DNA of 64,000 bases from Porphyromonas pogonae (GTDB lineage Bacteria; Bacteroidota; Bacteroidia; Bacteroidales; Porphyromonadaceae). This document shows, piece by piece, positions 37,291 through 46,451 of the stretch (positions within the stretch are counted from its first letter, which is position 1; each line of letters begins with the position of its first letter). Both the position numbers and the translations under genes were made by a program. The stretch lies in NCBI RefSeq assembly GCF_036320655.1, contig NZ_CP143258.1, positions 1,736,001 through 1,800,000 on the forward strand, written 5' to 3'. The notes under the pieces were generated by a model. The model ran no database searches. It had not been told where the DNA came from and saw only the letters and a program-made list of their open reading frames with translations.

Positions 37291-37988
37291 GAGATTATCA
37301 TCAAATACGTGTTGCTATTAACCAAGTAATTAATTCCTACCGCTGCATACACAAAAGGTAGTATTTCGTGGGCGCAAAGATACAAAAAAAGATGCAAAGG
37401 ATTGCCCATTTCACTCCTGTTTATTCTAAGAAGACTTATACATACCAATATTCGCCATACAACAAAGAAGAAAATAAAGATATAGATTGCTATCAACCGA
37501 GTCTCAGGCAAAAGGGTGAGAAGCATTGTGGGAAGCAGAAAGAAATACCATACCCACTCCAATAAGTAATACTGTTGTAGGAATTCTTTTACCGATATTT
37601 TTTTTAGAAAAATATATCCGAGTATATGATATATTATGCGCCTGATCAGAAAAAAGGCCAGAATAATAACAGTAAAGAAAGCCAAAAAAGATATCGTTTC
37701 ATTAAAATCAGCCAAAGACAGCATGTTTTGCGTCAGATAGAAGTTGTAAACCACGATAGCTATACCCAATGCACTCATAATATGCGATAGGTGCACAAAT
37801 ATGCCTTGGGACATGAAGCGCGTGATAAAGGTTCTGAAGTCCTCACCTCTGTTGCTTACCAATGCGATAAACATATTGGAAAGAAGGCCGGGAACCTTAC
37901 TGATGATAAGGGCTGCTGTAGCCCACATCAGCAGGATAAGTATGGTGAGAATATCAATGGACGACTGATAAATCCAAAAATTGCTCAT
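37287..37988 (-). CDS. DUF4271 membrane protein
   Basis: A 233-residue integral membrane protein with about six hydrophobic segments, of the Bacteroidetes DUF4271 family, which is commonly found directly before hemD. Function unknown. The C-terminal segment EILPFVYAAVGINYLV is a family mark. A TATCTTTG box inside it (37382-37375) could be an internal promoter for hemD. Confidence 0.82.
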   Translation of the reverse strand: MSNFWIYQSSIDILTILILLMWATAALIISKVPGLLSNMFIALVSNRGEDFRTFITRFMSQGIFVHLSHIMSALGIAIVVYNFYLTQNMLSLADFNETISFLAFFTVIILAFFLIRRIIYHILGYIFLKKISVKEFLQQYYLLEWVWYFFLLPTMLLTLLPETRLIAIYIFIFFFVVWRILVCISLLRINRSEMGNPLHLFLYLCAHEILPFVYAAVGINYLVNSNTYLMIIS

Positions 37989-38015
37989 TAAACCTGCGTT
38001 TTTTTATTTTTTTTG

Positions 38016-38023
38016 CAAAGTTA
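38016..38023 (-). promoter_or_regulatory. -7 element for the DUF4271-hemD operon
   Basis: TAACTTTG on the minus strand, 28-35 bases before the ATG. Confidence 0.45.
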
Positions 38024-38081
38024 AAGCATTTCTCTCCTTCATGGAACTAAAAACACACAAACTATACAGAATAATAATCAC

Positions 38082-38089
38082 TAACTTTG
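38082..38089 (+). promoter_or_regulatory. -7 element for the ion-channel gene
   Basis: TAACTTTG, 17 bases before the ATG at 38106. Confidence 0.45.
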
Positions 38090-38105
38090 CGTAAACCTTT
38101 ATAAA

Positions 38106-39011
38106 ATGAATAGTAAATCTTCATCAAACAGACCCAAAGCTCCGTGGTATTCTAAGGAGAGCCTTAGAGAAGTAATATTCGGATCAGAGACACGATCCGG
38201 AAAGATTTTTGATATTGTACTCATAGTTTGCATCGTTATCAGTGTTATTGTGGTATCAGTGGATAGCTTGCCTAATATCTCTCCACGGGTAAAGCAAAGA
38301 CTCAATACGGCAGAATGGACTTTTACCATTCTTTTCACTATTGAATATATATTGAGACTCTATTGTGCAAAAAATACCAAGGCATATGCGAGGTCGTTTT
38401 GGGGAATAATTGATTTGATTTCGTTTTTACCGACTTTCCTGGCTATAATTTTCCCATTACTGCACTTTATCATGGTCGTAAGGGTAGTGCGTCTAATGAG
38501 AATATTCAAAATACTGAGTATGGGAAGACAACTCAGTCAGGGGCGTTTTATTCTTAATTCCATACGTAAAAGTTCCGGTAAGATACTTGTATTTATGCTC
38601 TTTGTGGTCTTGCTTGTGACCGTCTTGGGCTGTATCATGTATCTTATTGAGGGGCGTGTAAATCCCAGTTTTTCCAGTATACCGCGATCTATCTATTGGG
38701 CTATCGTTACGCTCACCACTGTGGGATATGGTGATATTACACCTGTGACAGGTTTGGGACAGTTTGTGTCAGTGATAATCATGCTGCTGGGTTACTCTAT
38801 TATTGCAGTGCCTACAGGTATTATATCACACGAAATGAATGAAGAGGGAAGAATCCGAAGAGATCTAAAGTCACAAGAAAATAAACCTGTCTGCTACTGT
38901 CATGAATGTGGTAAACCATCATTTGATAGAGAAGACAGGTTTTGTGCTCGTTGCGGTCAAGGGCTTATCCTTAATTCTTCAGCCTCTGTAGAGCAAAATC
39001 TCTTGGAGTAA
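38106..39011 (+). CDS. Voltage-gated-type K+ channel with zinc ribbon
   Basis: A 301-residue inner-membrane channel of the six-helix voltage-gated family. The S4-type helix has spaced arginines (VVRVVRLMRIFKIL), and the pore has the K+ selectivity filter TTVGYGD after the pore helix. The cytosolic tail carries two CxxC pairs (CHECG and CARCG, about 265-288), a zinc-ribbon-like module not usual in bacterial Kv channels. The gene meets the convergent MBL-LipB gene with no bases between the two stop codons. Confidence 0.9.
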   Translation: MNSKSSSNRPKAPWYSKESLREVIFGSETRSGKIFDIVLIVCIVISVIVVSVDSLPNISPRVKQRLNTAEWTFTILFTIEYILRLYCAKNTKAYARSFWGIIDLISFLPTFLAIIFPLLHFIMVVRVVRLMRIFKILSMGRQLSQGRFILNSIRKSSGKILVFMLFVVLLVTVLGCIMYLIEGRVNPSFSSIPRSIYWAIVTLTTVGYGDITPVTGLGQFVSVIIMLLGYSIIAVPTGIISHEMNEEGRIRRDLKSQENKPVCYCHECGKPSFDREDRFCARCGQGLILNSSASVEQNLLE

Positions 39012-40508
39012 TTATTCTTTTGCTTTGATGTTCTTTTGAAGAACCGCAAATTTCTTGTAAAATATATCGCCTAATTGCTGTTTGACTACAGTGAAATCCA
39101 CCGCATGTCCTACCTCTTTCTCTATAGAAGTTACTCTCCCCGCTACAAACCCGCATGGATTGATAAGATTGAAGTGAGAGAGGTTTGTATTTACATTGAG
39201 AGCAAATCCATGCATGGTTACATAACGTGAACTCTTTACTCCTATGGCGCATATTTTGCGGGCTTTTGCGGGATTGTCAGCATCAATCCATACTCCTGTT
39301 GCAGAAGCCTTTTTTTCACCTTTTATATTATACAGACCGATGAGCTTGATGATACATTCTTCCAAAATATCAATATACTCTTTGAGACCTATACCAAATT
39401 GTTCTAAATCGAATATTGGATAGCCGGTAATTTGCCCCGGACCATGATATGTAATATCTCCTCCTCGTTCTACTTCGAAAAGTTCGATCCCTTGACCTTC
39501 CAGCATCTCTTTACTTATAAGTAAGTTCTGATTATTGGCATGGATGCCTAGAGTAAATACAGGGTTGTGCTCACAATAAAGTAAATAATTAGAAGGAACG
39601 ATGCCTTGTCTCTTTTCTTCAATAGCTTCATTGAAAAGCTTTTTCTGAAGCTCCCATGCTTCTTGATATTTTATAAATCCTTTGTCGAGGTAAATAAATG
39701 GATCTTTCATAGGGATAAAGTCAAATATTTTAATGTTTCTATCTTTTACTTCAATACACATATTATCATAGCTTGGTCGAATATGTGGAGGTAATTCACG
39801 CTCCATAATATCATGCAGCGGTGCATGATGTGATATGTGAGTAATGAACAAGTGTTTGTCGCAACCCAATGACTGTGCAAGTGACAATACATCATCAATG
39901 GATTGATGTGATGGATGCGGTTTGGATTGGCGAAGCCCATTGATTATGATGACGTCAGAAGCTGCTATTTTGTTATATTCTTCCGGTGAAATGGTTTTCA
40001 TATCAGTGATATAACATATGTTGCCGATTTTGTAGCCAAGGATAGGTAGTGAACCGTGTATTATTCTTATAGGTTCGACTTTTACATCGTACAGCTCAAA
40101 GCTCTTGTTCTCTATCGGGTGAAGAATCAATTGGGGTGTTCCTGGGTAAGGATGGGGCCCAAATATATAATGTAAGCGTTCTCTTATTGACTTGAGCACC
40201 CTTTCTTCCGCATAAATGGGTATTTCATTTTTCCATGCTATGGTTCTCAAGTCATCAATACCTCCTATGTGGTCATAATGCTCGTGAGTTATCAATATCG
40301 CATCTATACGATCTATATTGTTTCTTATTGCCTGCTGCCTAAAATCCGGGCCACAATCGATAAGTATTCTTTTTCCGGATGTTGTAATAAGCATTGCCGA
40401 TGAGCGTAGGCGGTTGTCCTTACTATAGTGGCTTTTGCACACCGTACAGCCACATCCAACCTCGGGGATTCCTGTGCTGGTACCCGTCCCTAAAGTGATT
40501 ATTTGCAT
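39012..40508 (-). CDS. Metallo-beta-lactamase fold/LipB octanoyltransferase fusion
   Basis: A 498-residue protein with two complete domains. Residues 1 to about 255 are a metallo-beta-lactamase-fold hydrolase of the PhnP-like type: GTGTSTGIP, cysteines in GCGCTVC, and the metal motif HEHYDH at 75-80, then GYKIGNICYITDMK. Residues from about 260 are lipoyl(octanoyl) transferase LipB, which moves octanoyl from acyl carrier protein to lipoyl domains: RGGDITYHGPGQITGYPI, catalytic Lys425 in IGVKSSRYVTMHG and catalytic Cys452 in NPCGFVAG. Both active sites appear intact. No stop or frameshift lies at the junction. A 13-bp hairpin separates it from murB. Confidence 0.9.
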   Translation of the reverse strand: MQIITLGTGTSTGIPEVGCGCTVCKSHYSKDNRLRSSAMLITTSGKRILIDCGPDFRQQAIRNNIDRIDAILITHEHYDHIGGIDDLRTIAWKNEIPIYAEERVLKSIRERLHYIFGPHPYPGTPQLILHPIENKSFELYDVKVEPIRIIHGSLPILGYKIGNICYITDMKTISPEEYNKIAASDVIIINGLRQSKPHPSHQSIDDVLSLAQSLGCDKHLFITHISHHAPLHDIMERELPPHIRPSYDNMCIEVKDRNIKIFDFIPMKDPFIYLDKGFIKYQEAWELQKKLFNEAIEEKRQGIVPSNYLLYCEHNPVFTLGIHANNQNLLISKEMLEGQGIELFEVERGGDITYHGPGQITGYPIFDLEQFGIGLKEYIDILEECIIKLIGLYNIKGEKKASATGVWIDADNPAKARKICAIGVKSSRYVTMHGFALNVNTNLSHFNLINPCGFVAGRVTSIEKEVGHAVDFTVVKQQLGDIFYKKFAVLQKNIKAKE

Positions 40509-40541
40509 TGAATATGCTTGTCTAATGAAACACTTGCTAAC

Positions 40542-40572
40542 TATAAAGGAGACTTTATGAGTCTCCTTTATA
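40542..40572 (-). terminator. Hairpin between murB and MBL-lipB
   Basis: TATAAAGGAGACT and AGTCTCCTTTATA form a perfect 13-bp stem with a 5-base loop, four bases after the murB stop. The tail is only weakly T-rich. Confidence 0.65.
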
Positions 40573-40575
40573 AAA

Positions 40576-41595
40576 TTAGAAAATATACTTTACTTCCGGC
40601 TCAATAGTGATATCGAATTTTGATTTCACCTCTCCTTTTATTTTTTCTGCCAGATTTGCTATGTCGTTGCCTGTGGCTTTTCCATCCAGATTTACCAATA
40701 CGAGTGCTTGTTTTTCGTATACTCCGGCATGACCATCTTGATGTCCTTTAAAGCCGCACTGATCAATAAGCCATCCAGCAGGTACTTTTACCAAGCCTCC
40801 TTCCATAACATAATGGGGAATGTGAGGGTATTTAAGTTGGAGTTTTGCAAATTCATCCGAGGTGATGATCGGGTTCATGAAGAAACTACCTGCATTGCCC
40901 AATATTTCCGTATCGGGCAATTTGCTTTGTCTGATCTTTATTACAGCTTCTCGTACTTTTTCAAGGGAAGGAGTTTCTGCGGATGCTTCGAAATAACTGG
41001 ATAGATCTTTATAGCTCAAGTTGAGCTCGGGTACAAGCTTGAGTGTATATTCTACATGAGTAACGATATATTTATCATACTCCGGCTCCTTGAATATGCT
41101 ATGACGGTATGAATAGTCGCATTCACGATTTTCGAATCTCCGCTTCTCTCCATTTCTCTTGTCTATGGCATGTACTGCAGTGATATATTGGCTGGCTTCT
41201 ACACCATATGCTCCAATGTTTTGTATTGCTGATGAGCCGACTTGTCCGGGAATGAGAGATAGATTCTCTATACCATAGTAGCCATGCTGCACAGTATATT
41301 CTACAAATTTATCCCAATTCATACCTGCTCCTACCATCAGAGTTATATCTGACGAGGTTCTGCTTATCTCTTCAATACTATCAATCCGTGAAAATAAAAT
41401 GATGCCATGAAAATTAGCGAGGAAGAGCAAATTGCTCCCCTCGCCAATGTGTAAGCTTCTGGATTCTTGGAAAAATTCGTCGCTGATCAACAGCTCCAAA
41501 TCTTTTATACTATCATAAGTTACCCAATAATCAGTAGTAGCGGGTATTTTAAAAGTATTGTAATCCGAAAGCAGAAAACTTTGTTTAATTTCCAT
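40576..41595 (-). CDS. murB: UDP-N-acetylenolpyruvoylglucosamine reductase
   Basis: A 339-residue FAD enzyme that makes UDP-N-acetylmuramate in the cytosol for peptidoglycan. Family marks: LHIGEGSNLLF for FAD, LSLIPGQVGSSAIQNIGAYGVE, YRHSIFK, and the catalytic serine in LGNAGSFFMNP; the C-terminal E in IEPEVKYIF is the last catalytic residue. It is type I. A longer frame to 41619 exists, but Met 41595 overlaps the SPOR gene stop as TAATG, which supports translational coupling. Confidence 0.95.
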   Translation of the reverse strand: MEIKQSFLLSDYNTFKIPATTDYWVTYDSIKDLELLISDEFFQESRSLHIGEGSNLLFLANFHGIILFSRIDSIEEISRTSSDITLMVGAGMNWDKFVEYTVQHGYYGIENLSLIPGQVGSSAIQNIGAYGVEASQYITAVHAIDKRNGEKRRFENRECDYSYRHSIFKEPEYDKYIVTHVEYTLKLVPELNLSYKDLSSYFEASAETPSLEKVREAVIKIRQSKLPDTEILGNAGSFFMNPIITSDEFAKLQLKYPHIPHYVMEGGLVKVPAGWLIDQCGFKGHQDGHAGVYEKQALVLVNLDGKATGNDIANLAEKIKGEVKSKFDITIEPEVKYIF

Positions 41596-42074
41596 TAAAA
41601 TGTTCTTTCCAATAACCAAGCATCTTGGAAGTTAGGAGTATAACGAGCTTTGATAGCATCACGACTGGCTGCTGCTTCTTCTTTTGTGGGGAAGCTTGAA
41701 ACGATTACGCGTAGCATGCCGAATTCGTTTTGTGCCAATACAGCGTTATAGCCGTCTGCTACCATACGATCTTTGAGAGAACGGGCATTGGTTGCGTTTT
41801 GGAAACTACCGATAACTACGCTGAATTGCTTCAGATTATTTCCATCTTCACCTTGAACAGGAGATATTTTTTCTTTGCGTGCAGAAACATAATCTGATGC
41901 CGGTCTTGAAACGCTTACATCCTCTTGAGGTTTGCTAGTTTGATCGTCTTGAACAGCTATTTCTCTTTGTTTTGCTTGTTCGTATGCCTGACGATAAGCG
42001 CTTTTCTTAGGTTGACATGAACTGAATCCAATCATCATGCTAAGGGCCGCAAGGGCCATAACCGTCTTTTTCAT
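41595..42074 (-). CDS. SPOR-domain lipoprotein
   Basis: A 159-residue exported protein. The signal peptide ends in a lipobox with Cys20 (FSSC), so it is probably lipid-anchored. The SPOR domain covers about 80-155 (FSVVIGSFQNATNARSLKDRM to DAWLLERTF) and binds denuded peptidoglycan at division sites. It is coupled to murB. A TATCTTTG box 59-66 bases upstream is the likely promoter. Confidence 0.88.
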   Translation of the reverse strand: MKKTVMALAALSMMIGFSSCQPKKSAYRQAYEQAKQREIAVQDDQTSKPQEDVSVSRPASDYVSARKEKISPVQGEDGNNLKQFSVVIGSFQNATNARSLKDRMVADGYNAVLAQNEFGMLRVIVSSFPTKEEAAASRDAIKARYTPNFQDAWLLERTF

Positions 42075-42570
42075 AATCTTTATTTTGTTAAGTTACTAAG
42101 TTATAAGTCACAATTCAAATGAGTTCTTCATACAAAGATAATTATTTATGCTAAAATCGGTATTCATCTGTGAAAATTAATCAAATCGATGATTAGATTT
42201 TAAATTTATACATGAGCATTAGCCTTCATAAAAATTAAACTCTTAACTAATCTAATTTATTATTGTTATTACCTTTTTTTTACCTTGCTTGCAGTGTGAA
42301 AGAATTTATATTATAATAATTTACACAAGGGAGATATTCTGCCATTTATTCAATTTTTTGTATTGGAGAGATAAACAAGTTTTAACGTAAAAGAAGTCTC
42401 CTAATCATTCTAGAAAGTTATCGTGAATTTGATCTATAGAATCAGATGTTTCGTTCCCCCTTTAAATAGACTTTGGATCTTGAGGTAGAGGCTGTCCGAT
42501 AAAGTTTAAAGTAGTATATTTCAACTAATTTTGTTACATTTATAGGTCAACAATCTAAAACTTTTGCATC
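42075..42570. other. Intergenic region with the SPOR-murB promoter
   Basis: AT-rich divergent spacer. A minus-strand TATCTTTG at 42140-42133 serves the SPOR-murB pair. The remainder presumably includes the promoter of the SDR gene. No repeat element or small gene was recognised. Confidence 0.45.
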
Positions 42571-43344
42571 ATGGGAAATAACATTTTTTCTTTGGAAAAT
42601 AAGGTCGCTGTAATCTCCGGAGCATCAAGTGGCATTGGGCACGAGTTGGCCAAAGCCTTAGCTAAGGCCGGTGCACGTGTGGCCTTATTGGCACGACGCA
42701 AAGAGCGTCTGGATGCTTTGAAAGCTGAGATCGAAAAAGACGGAGGCACTGCTATGGCTATTGGTTGCGATGTATGTGTGGAGGAGCAGGTAAGAGAAGC
42801 TATTGCTGCTGTACTGGCAATCTATGGTCATATAGATATCTTGGTAAACAATGCAGGTATAGCATGGGAAGGATCTGTAGAGAATATAACTCTTGAAGAT
42901 TGGAATAGGGTGATAAATACTAACCTGACTGCTGCGTATTTACTTTCGCACTATGCAGTACCTTGCATGAAAGATCAAAAATACGGCCGTATTATCAACA
43001 TTGCATCCGTAAATGCCCTAATAGGAGGTAAATTTCAACCTCGTCATCATTACAATGCTTCTAAAGCAGGTTTAGTAGGACTCACTATAGGTATGGCTAC
43101 ATCACTAGGGCAATATGGCATCACGGTAAATGCGATTGCTCCGGGGCTTTTTAAATCTGAGATGACTCAAGACACACTGTTTGCTATCCCCGGTTATGTT
43201 GAGAAGTATAATATGCTCTGCCCATTGGGACGTCCGGGCAATACGGATGAAATCAACGGTCTTGTTGTGTTCTTGGCATCGGATGCTTCTGCTTATATTA
43301 CAGCACAACTCATTGCTGTTGATGGAGGCTTTACTAAAATTTAA
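42571..43344 (+). CDS. SDR-family oxidoreductase
   Basis: A 257-residue classical short-chain dehydrogenase, cytosolic and NAD(P)-dependent. Cofactor motif GASSGIGHE, NNAGIAWEG, catalytic Ser in NIASVNA, and catalytic Tyr/Lys in YNASK are present. Resembles gluconate 5-dehydrogenase/3-oxoacyl-ACP reductase-type members; the substrate cannot be told. It is a single gene between an upstream spacer and a shared terminator. Confidence 0.88.
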   Translation: MGNNIFSLENKVAVISGASSGIGHELAKALAKAGARVALLARRKERLDALKAEIEKDGGTAMAIGCDVCVEEQVREAIAAVLAIYGHIDILVNNAGIAWEGSVENITLEDWNRVINTNLTAAYLLSHYAVPCMKDQKYGRIINIASVNALIGGKFQPRHHYNASKAGLVGLTIGMATSLGQYGITVNAIAPGLFKSEMTQDTLFAIPGYVEKYNMLCPLGRPGNTDEINGLVVFLASDASAYITAQLIAVDGGFTKI

Positions 43345-43366
43345 TTCAAGGGAATTATAATGTAAA

Positions 43367-43402
43367 TAAAAGGGCGAAATCTCATTCGCCCTTTTGTTTT
43401 TT
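43367..43402. terminator. Bidirectional terminator between SDR and DUF3078 genes
   Basis: AAAAGGGCGA and TCGCCCTTTT arms followed by GTTTTTT; an A-rich arm on the other side allows use from both strands. Confidence 0.85.
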
Positions 43403-43410
43403 ACTGATGT

Positions 43411-44871
43411 TTATATCTTGAAGTTAAATCCTAAACTGATCAATTCGTTTAATTGGAAGTATTTACCCCATTCTTTTGACGGGGGCACAGCATCATCGTA
43501 TCTCAAATTTACATAAAGTCTGGTTGAGAAAAATCTGGTGAAAGAGAAGTTTACAATATTCTCCCATTCCGCTTGGACATTACTGTATGAGGTAAGGAAA
43601 TATAATCTTGATTGCCAAGAGATATCCATATCAAAATCCCATTGCATTTGAGCTTTTAAAGAAGAGCCAAACTCAGAATAAGTTCTTTTTTCTTTGCTCA
43701 ATCCATGTCTCGCCAAGTCGATATCATCACGTAATGAAGTCTTGAATGTATAAGCAAAAGGGGCGATGTTCATTCCAAACTTAAATTTGCGCCCATAGAC
43801 TGTTTTGGATTTATATTCGTACTCATAGCTCATACCGAGACCTATATCCGTAGCCATAGGCGACAAGAAAGAGGCTTGCAACTGCTTGCTGTTTTCTTTA
43901 TAACCATTGAATACCTGAGTCCTAAATTCGGCATCTATGGAGTAATACCAATTGGAAAAGGCTTTATATCCGAATGTCGAGCGTAATCTTAAGAGGTCAT
44001 CGCCTACACGACGTTTGTGTATTGTATCGTTGGCAGCATTGTAAACACTAAGCTTACTTTCTATAAGGCTATTCCACTTCACTCGATTGTACATGTAAAG
44101 CATTGCAAAATAGTTTCTCATAAAAAGGTTTAGGTTGGATGATCCGCCTTTGTACCAATTTGAAGAGACGTAGTTCTGCGAGAACTGTATACTACTTTCA
44201 AAAGAGGGTATCCATTTCAACTTTTTATTTTCAGGATTTCCCAGCGGATTCATTTTACCCAATATATTGGCATCCTCTATTTTGCCAAGAGAGATCTTAT
44301 CTGCTGATACATCTATTTTGTTCATTACCACGCGATACTTCTCAAGTTCGCTAGCAGGTATTGCAAATAAACTCGGATTTTGTACCTGCATACGTTCCAG
44401 AGCTGTTCTGGTAAGTTCAAGTTCCGGCATGAAAAGCTTATGCTCTTTCATCGGATTGGTCACGGTCGGATTCAGATCTGTTGTGGGTTTGTATTTGAAG
44501 GCAAATGGATCTTCTTTGTACAAAAGCTGACGAGTCACTAAGGGTAATTTAAGTATGGTAGCCAGATAATGATAATCTCTCTGCGCTATTTCTCCCCCTT
44601 TGAGATAATAGTCAATTAGCTTTTGGGTATCCAAACCTGTTTTAGATATTGTTGTGTCACGTATCTGGCGTACATCATAGAACCCTTTGTCTGGATTAGC
44701 ACTTACATTTTTTAGTGTATATATAGACTTTTCATTGGGGAATATGGTATCACCAACCGAAAGAATAGATCTGGCAGGCGTAGTTTTATAATAATTTCCC
44801 CCGGGAAAGGCTGTTAGACTGTGAGAGAGTGCTACAGCCAACGTTAAAATAAGAGTAGATTTCTTCTGCAT
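43411..44871 (-). CDS. DUF3078 outer-membrane protein
   Basis: A 486-residue exported protein with a signal peptide and a C-terminal DUF3078 domain (about 240-486), probably a beta-barrel. Alternating aromatic strands such as WYKGGSSNLNLFMRNYF and a terminal ISLGFNFKI suit an outer-membrane barrel. Function unknown; common in Bacteroidetes. The frame runs back to 44922, but Met 44871 (MQKKSTLILTL) gives a normal signal peptide and lies after a TATATTTG -7 element at 44899-44892. Confidence 0.82.
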   Translation of the reverse strand: MQKKSTLILTLAVALSHSLTAFPGGNYYKTTPARSILSVGDTIFPNEKSIYTLKNVSANPDKGFYDVRQIRDTTISKTGLDTQKLIDYYLKGGEIAQRDYHYLATILKLPLVTRQLLYKEDPFAFKYKPTTDLNPTVTNPMKEHKLFMPELELTRTALERMQVQNPSLFAIPASELEKYRVVMNKIDVSADKISLGKIEDANILGKMNPLGNPENKKLKWIPSFESSIQFSQNYVSSNWYKGGSSNLNLFMRNYFAMLYMYNRVKWNSLIESKLSVYNAANDTIHKRRVGDDLLRLRSTFGYKAFSNWYYSIDAEFRTQVFNGYKENSKQLQASFLSPMATDIGLGMSYEYEYKSKTVYGRKFKFGMNIAPFAYTFKTSLRDDIDLARHGLSKEKRTYSEFGSSLKAQMQWDFDMDISWQSRLYFLTSYSNVQAEWENIVNFSFTRFFSTRLYVNLRYDDAVPPSKEWGKYFQLNELISLGFNFKI

Positions 44872-44891
44872 GAATAACCTTTTGTTTTTTA

Positions 44892-44899
44892 CAAATATA
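44892..44899 (-). promoter_or_regulatory. -7 element for the DUF3078 gene
   Basis: TATATTTG on the minus strand, 21 bases before Met 44871. It lies within the longer frame and argues for the shorter start. Confidence 0.5.
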
Positions 44900-44993
44900 A
44901 CCATTTTTTCACGATTGATCAATGTCTTATTTCTCTGTTTTCTGACTTTATCATACTACCTCTTCTATCCTCCTGAGCCTTATGTATAAAAGA

Positions 44994-45032
44994 ATACGAC
45001 AAAAATCACTTATATCAGGATCTTTGTCGTAT
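44994..45032 (-). terminator. Terminator after the Ntn hydrolase gene
   Basis: ATACGACAAA and TTTGTCGTAT form a perfect 10-bp stem followed by TCTTTTAT on the minus strand. Confidence 0.65.
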
Positions 45033-45059
45033 CTGTGAAAAATAATTTAAAATGAATAT

Positions 45060-46289
45060 CTATTTCTCTAAAAGAAGTTCTTGGTACAATCTTTCTACTT
45101 TGGACATAAAACGTTTGTACAAAGCTGTAGGATTATTTTGTTTGTTGCGCCCTTTATTACCCCATTCATTACGACAGCTTTCTGTTTGTTGGAAAATGTC
45201 TTTTTCTATATTTTCTATTCTTTGGGTAATCCCTGTTTGTTCTTTATTGAAAAGGTGTGAGATGGATAAGTAATGATATCCATCACTGCGACCTATAGGA
45301 AATATCTTTCGTTGTTTAATCTCCAAGGTGGCATGAGCTAGGGGGGCATCTTCTCCCGGCTGTTCTTGTCTGAGTATTCTTGGAATATCATAACCTGTCC
45401 ATACTGGTATAGTCACTGAGATATAAGGTAATCCCAGCTGAATCCATGTGGTCGTATATTCAGGTTTTTCTTTTCCTGGAACAATCCCTTCAATAGCTAT
45501 GGTTGAAGAGGTACCATGACGGCAAATAAGATCATCGGAATTAACAAATTTATTAGAGAAAGGCAGGGCTGAATATTCTTTTCTGTAGTTTACATCTAAT
45601 ATTGGATTTATAGTACATCTGGAAAAGTCTTGCATCAATTTTTCTATTGTAAGACTTCCCATCGGGATTTGTTTGAATAGTAATTCGGCTGTTTGGCATC
45701 TTATATATCCCAATCCTTTATCTTTTTCCCCCGTGTGGGAGAAATTGGTTCTCAATATATAACCTTGAGGCGCCACATTGGAGTCGTTGGCGTCAAATTT
45801 TGTCCATGTCTCATTATTTACTTCATAAAACGCTGCACCTCCTTTTGCATCTATTACACCAAAGTGGGCTGCAAGTCCCATGGGGCGTGGTCGTTTGTTC
45901 AATAACTCTTCAAAGTCTGCTAATGTGATACAGGTTTTGAGGGCTTCACGCATGAATACGCCTTCTTTATTCGCAATACTATCCGGATCTCCCTGGTTTA
46001 CATTGAATGATGCACTATTCATGATTGCAAATCCCATGGCATTGTGTCCTCCCCATATTTCTTTGCCCAGCGTATCTTGTGCATTGATAAGTCCTACATA
46101 TTCCCATTTACCGTCATCAAAGCTCTTCATTGCATTTGACAGATAATCTGTATCTCTCACTTTCCAAATCATAGGTCTTCCTGATTTTGTGAATTTACCT
46201 GATATTACAGCGGTGGTACAGGAAAAAGTTACAGCTATATTAGCGAAAAAGAGTAAACTCAATAGTCCGATTCGATAGATTCTTTTCAT
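45060..46289 (-). CDS. Exported Ntn-type (C45/C69-like) hydrolase
   Basis: A 409-residue protein with a signal peptide ending near residue 23. The first mature residue would be Cys24 (SCTTAVISGK), fitting an N-terminal-nucleophile amidohydrolase of the acyl-CoA:6-APA acyltransferase/C45 type. Other family-like segments: PMIWKVRDTDYL, GLNxxG-type GGHNAMGFAIMNSAS, GVIDAKGGAAFYEV and ILRTNFS. Likely acts on amide or peptide bonds in the periplasm; the substrate is unknown. Alternatively Cys24 might be lipidated, but the residues before it (VTFS) do not make a good lipobox. Confidence 0.75.
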   Translation of the reverse strand: MKRIYRIGLLSLLFFANIAVTFSCTTAVISGKFTKSGRPMIWKVRDTDYLSNAMKSFDDGKWEYVGLINAQDTLGKEIWGGHNAMGFAIMNSASFNVNQGDPDSIANKEGVFMREALKTCITLADFEELLNKRPRPMGLAAHFGVIDAKGGAAFYEVNNETWTKFDANDSNVAPQGYILRTNFSHTGEKDKGLGYIRCQTAELLFKQIPMGSLTIEKLMQDFSRCTINPILDVNYRKEYSALPFSNKFVNSDDLICRHGTSSTIAIEGIVPGKEKPEYTTTWIQLGLPYISVTIPVWTGYDIPRILRQEQPGEDAPLAHATLEIKQRKIFPIGRSDGYHYLSISHLFNKEQTGITQRIENIEKDIFQQTESCRNEWGNKGRNKQNNPTALYKRFMSKVERLYQELLLEK

Positions 46290-46398
46290 GATAAATTGTT
46301 TTTATTTACAAATGACAAACATACAATAATGATTTTGCATAGCAAATATTAATAGCCTCTTATTCATATGCCCAAGTATTAATTTTGTCCGTTTTTCT

Positions 46399-46406
46399 TA
46401 TCTTTG
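46399..46406 (+). promoter_or_regulatory. -7 element for the S9 hydrolase gene
   Basis: TATCTTTG 46 bases before the ATG. Confidence 0.45.
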
Positions 46407-46451
46407 ATCATACAGTACTTTGACGAATAATAATCATAAAATATAGTAGCT

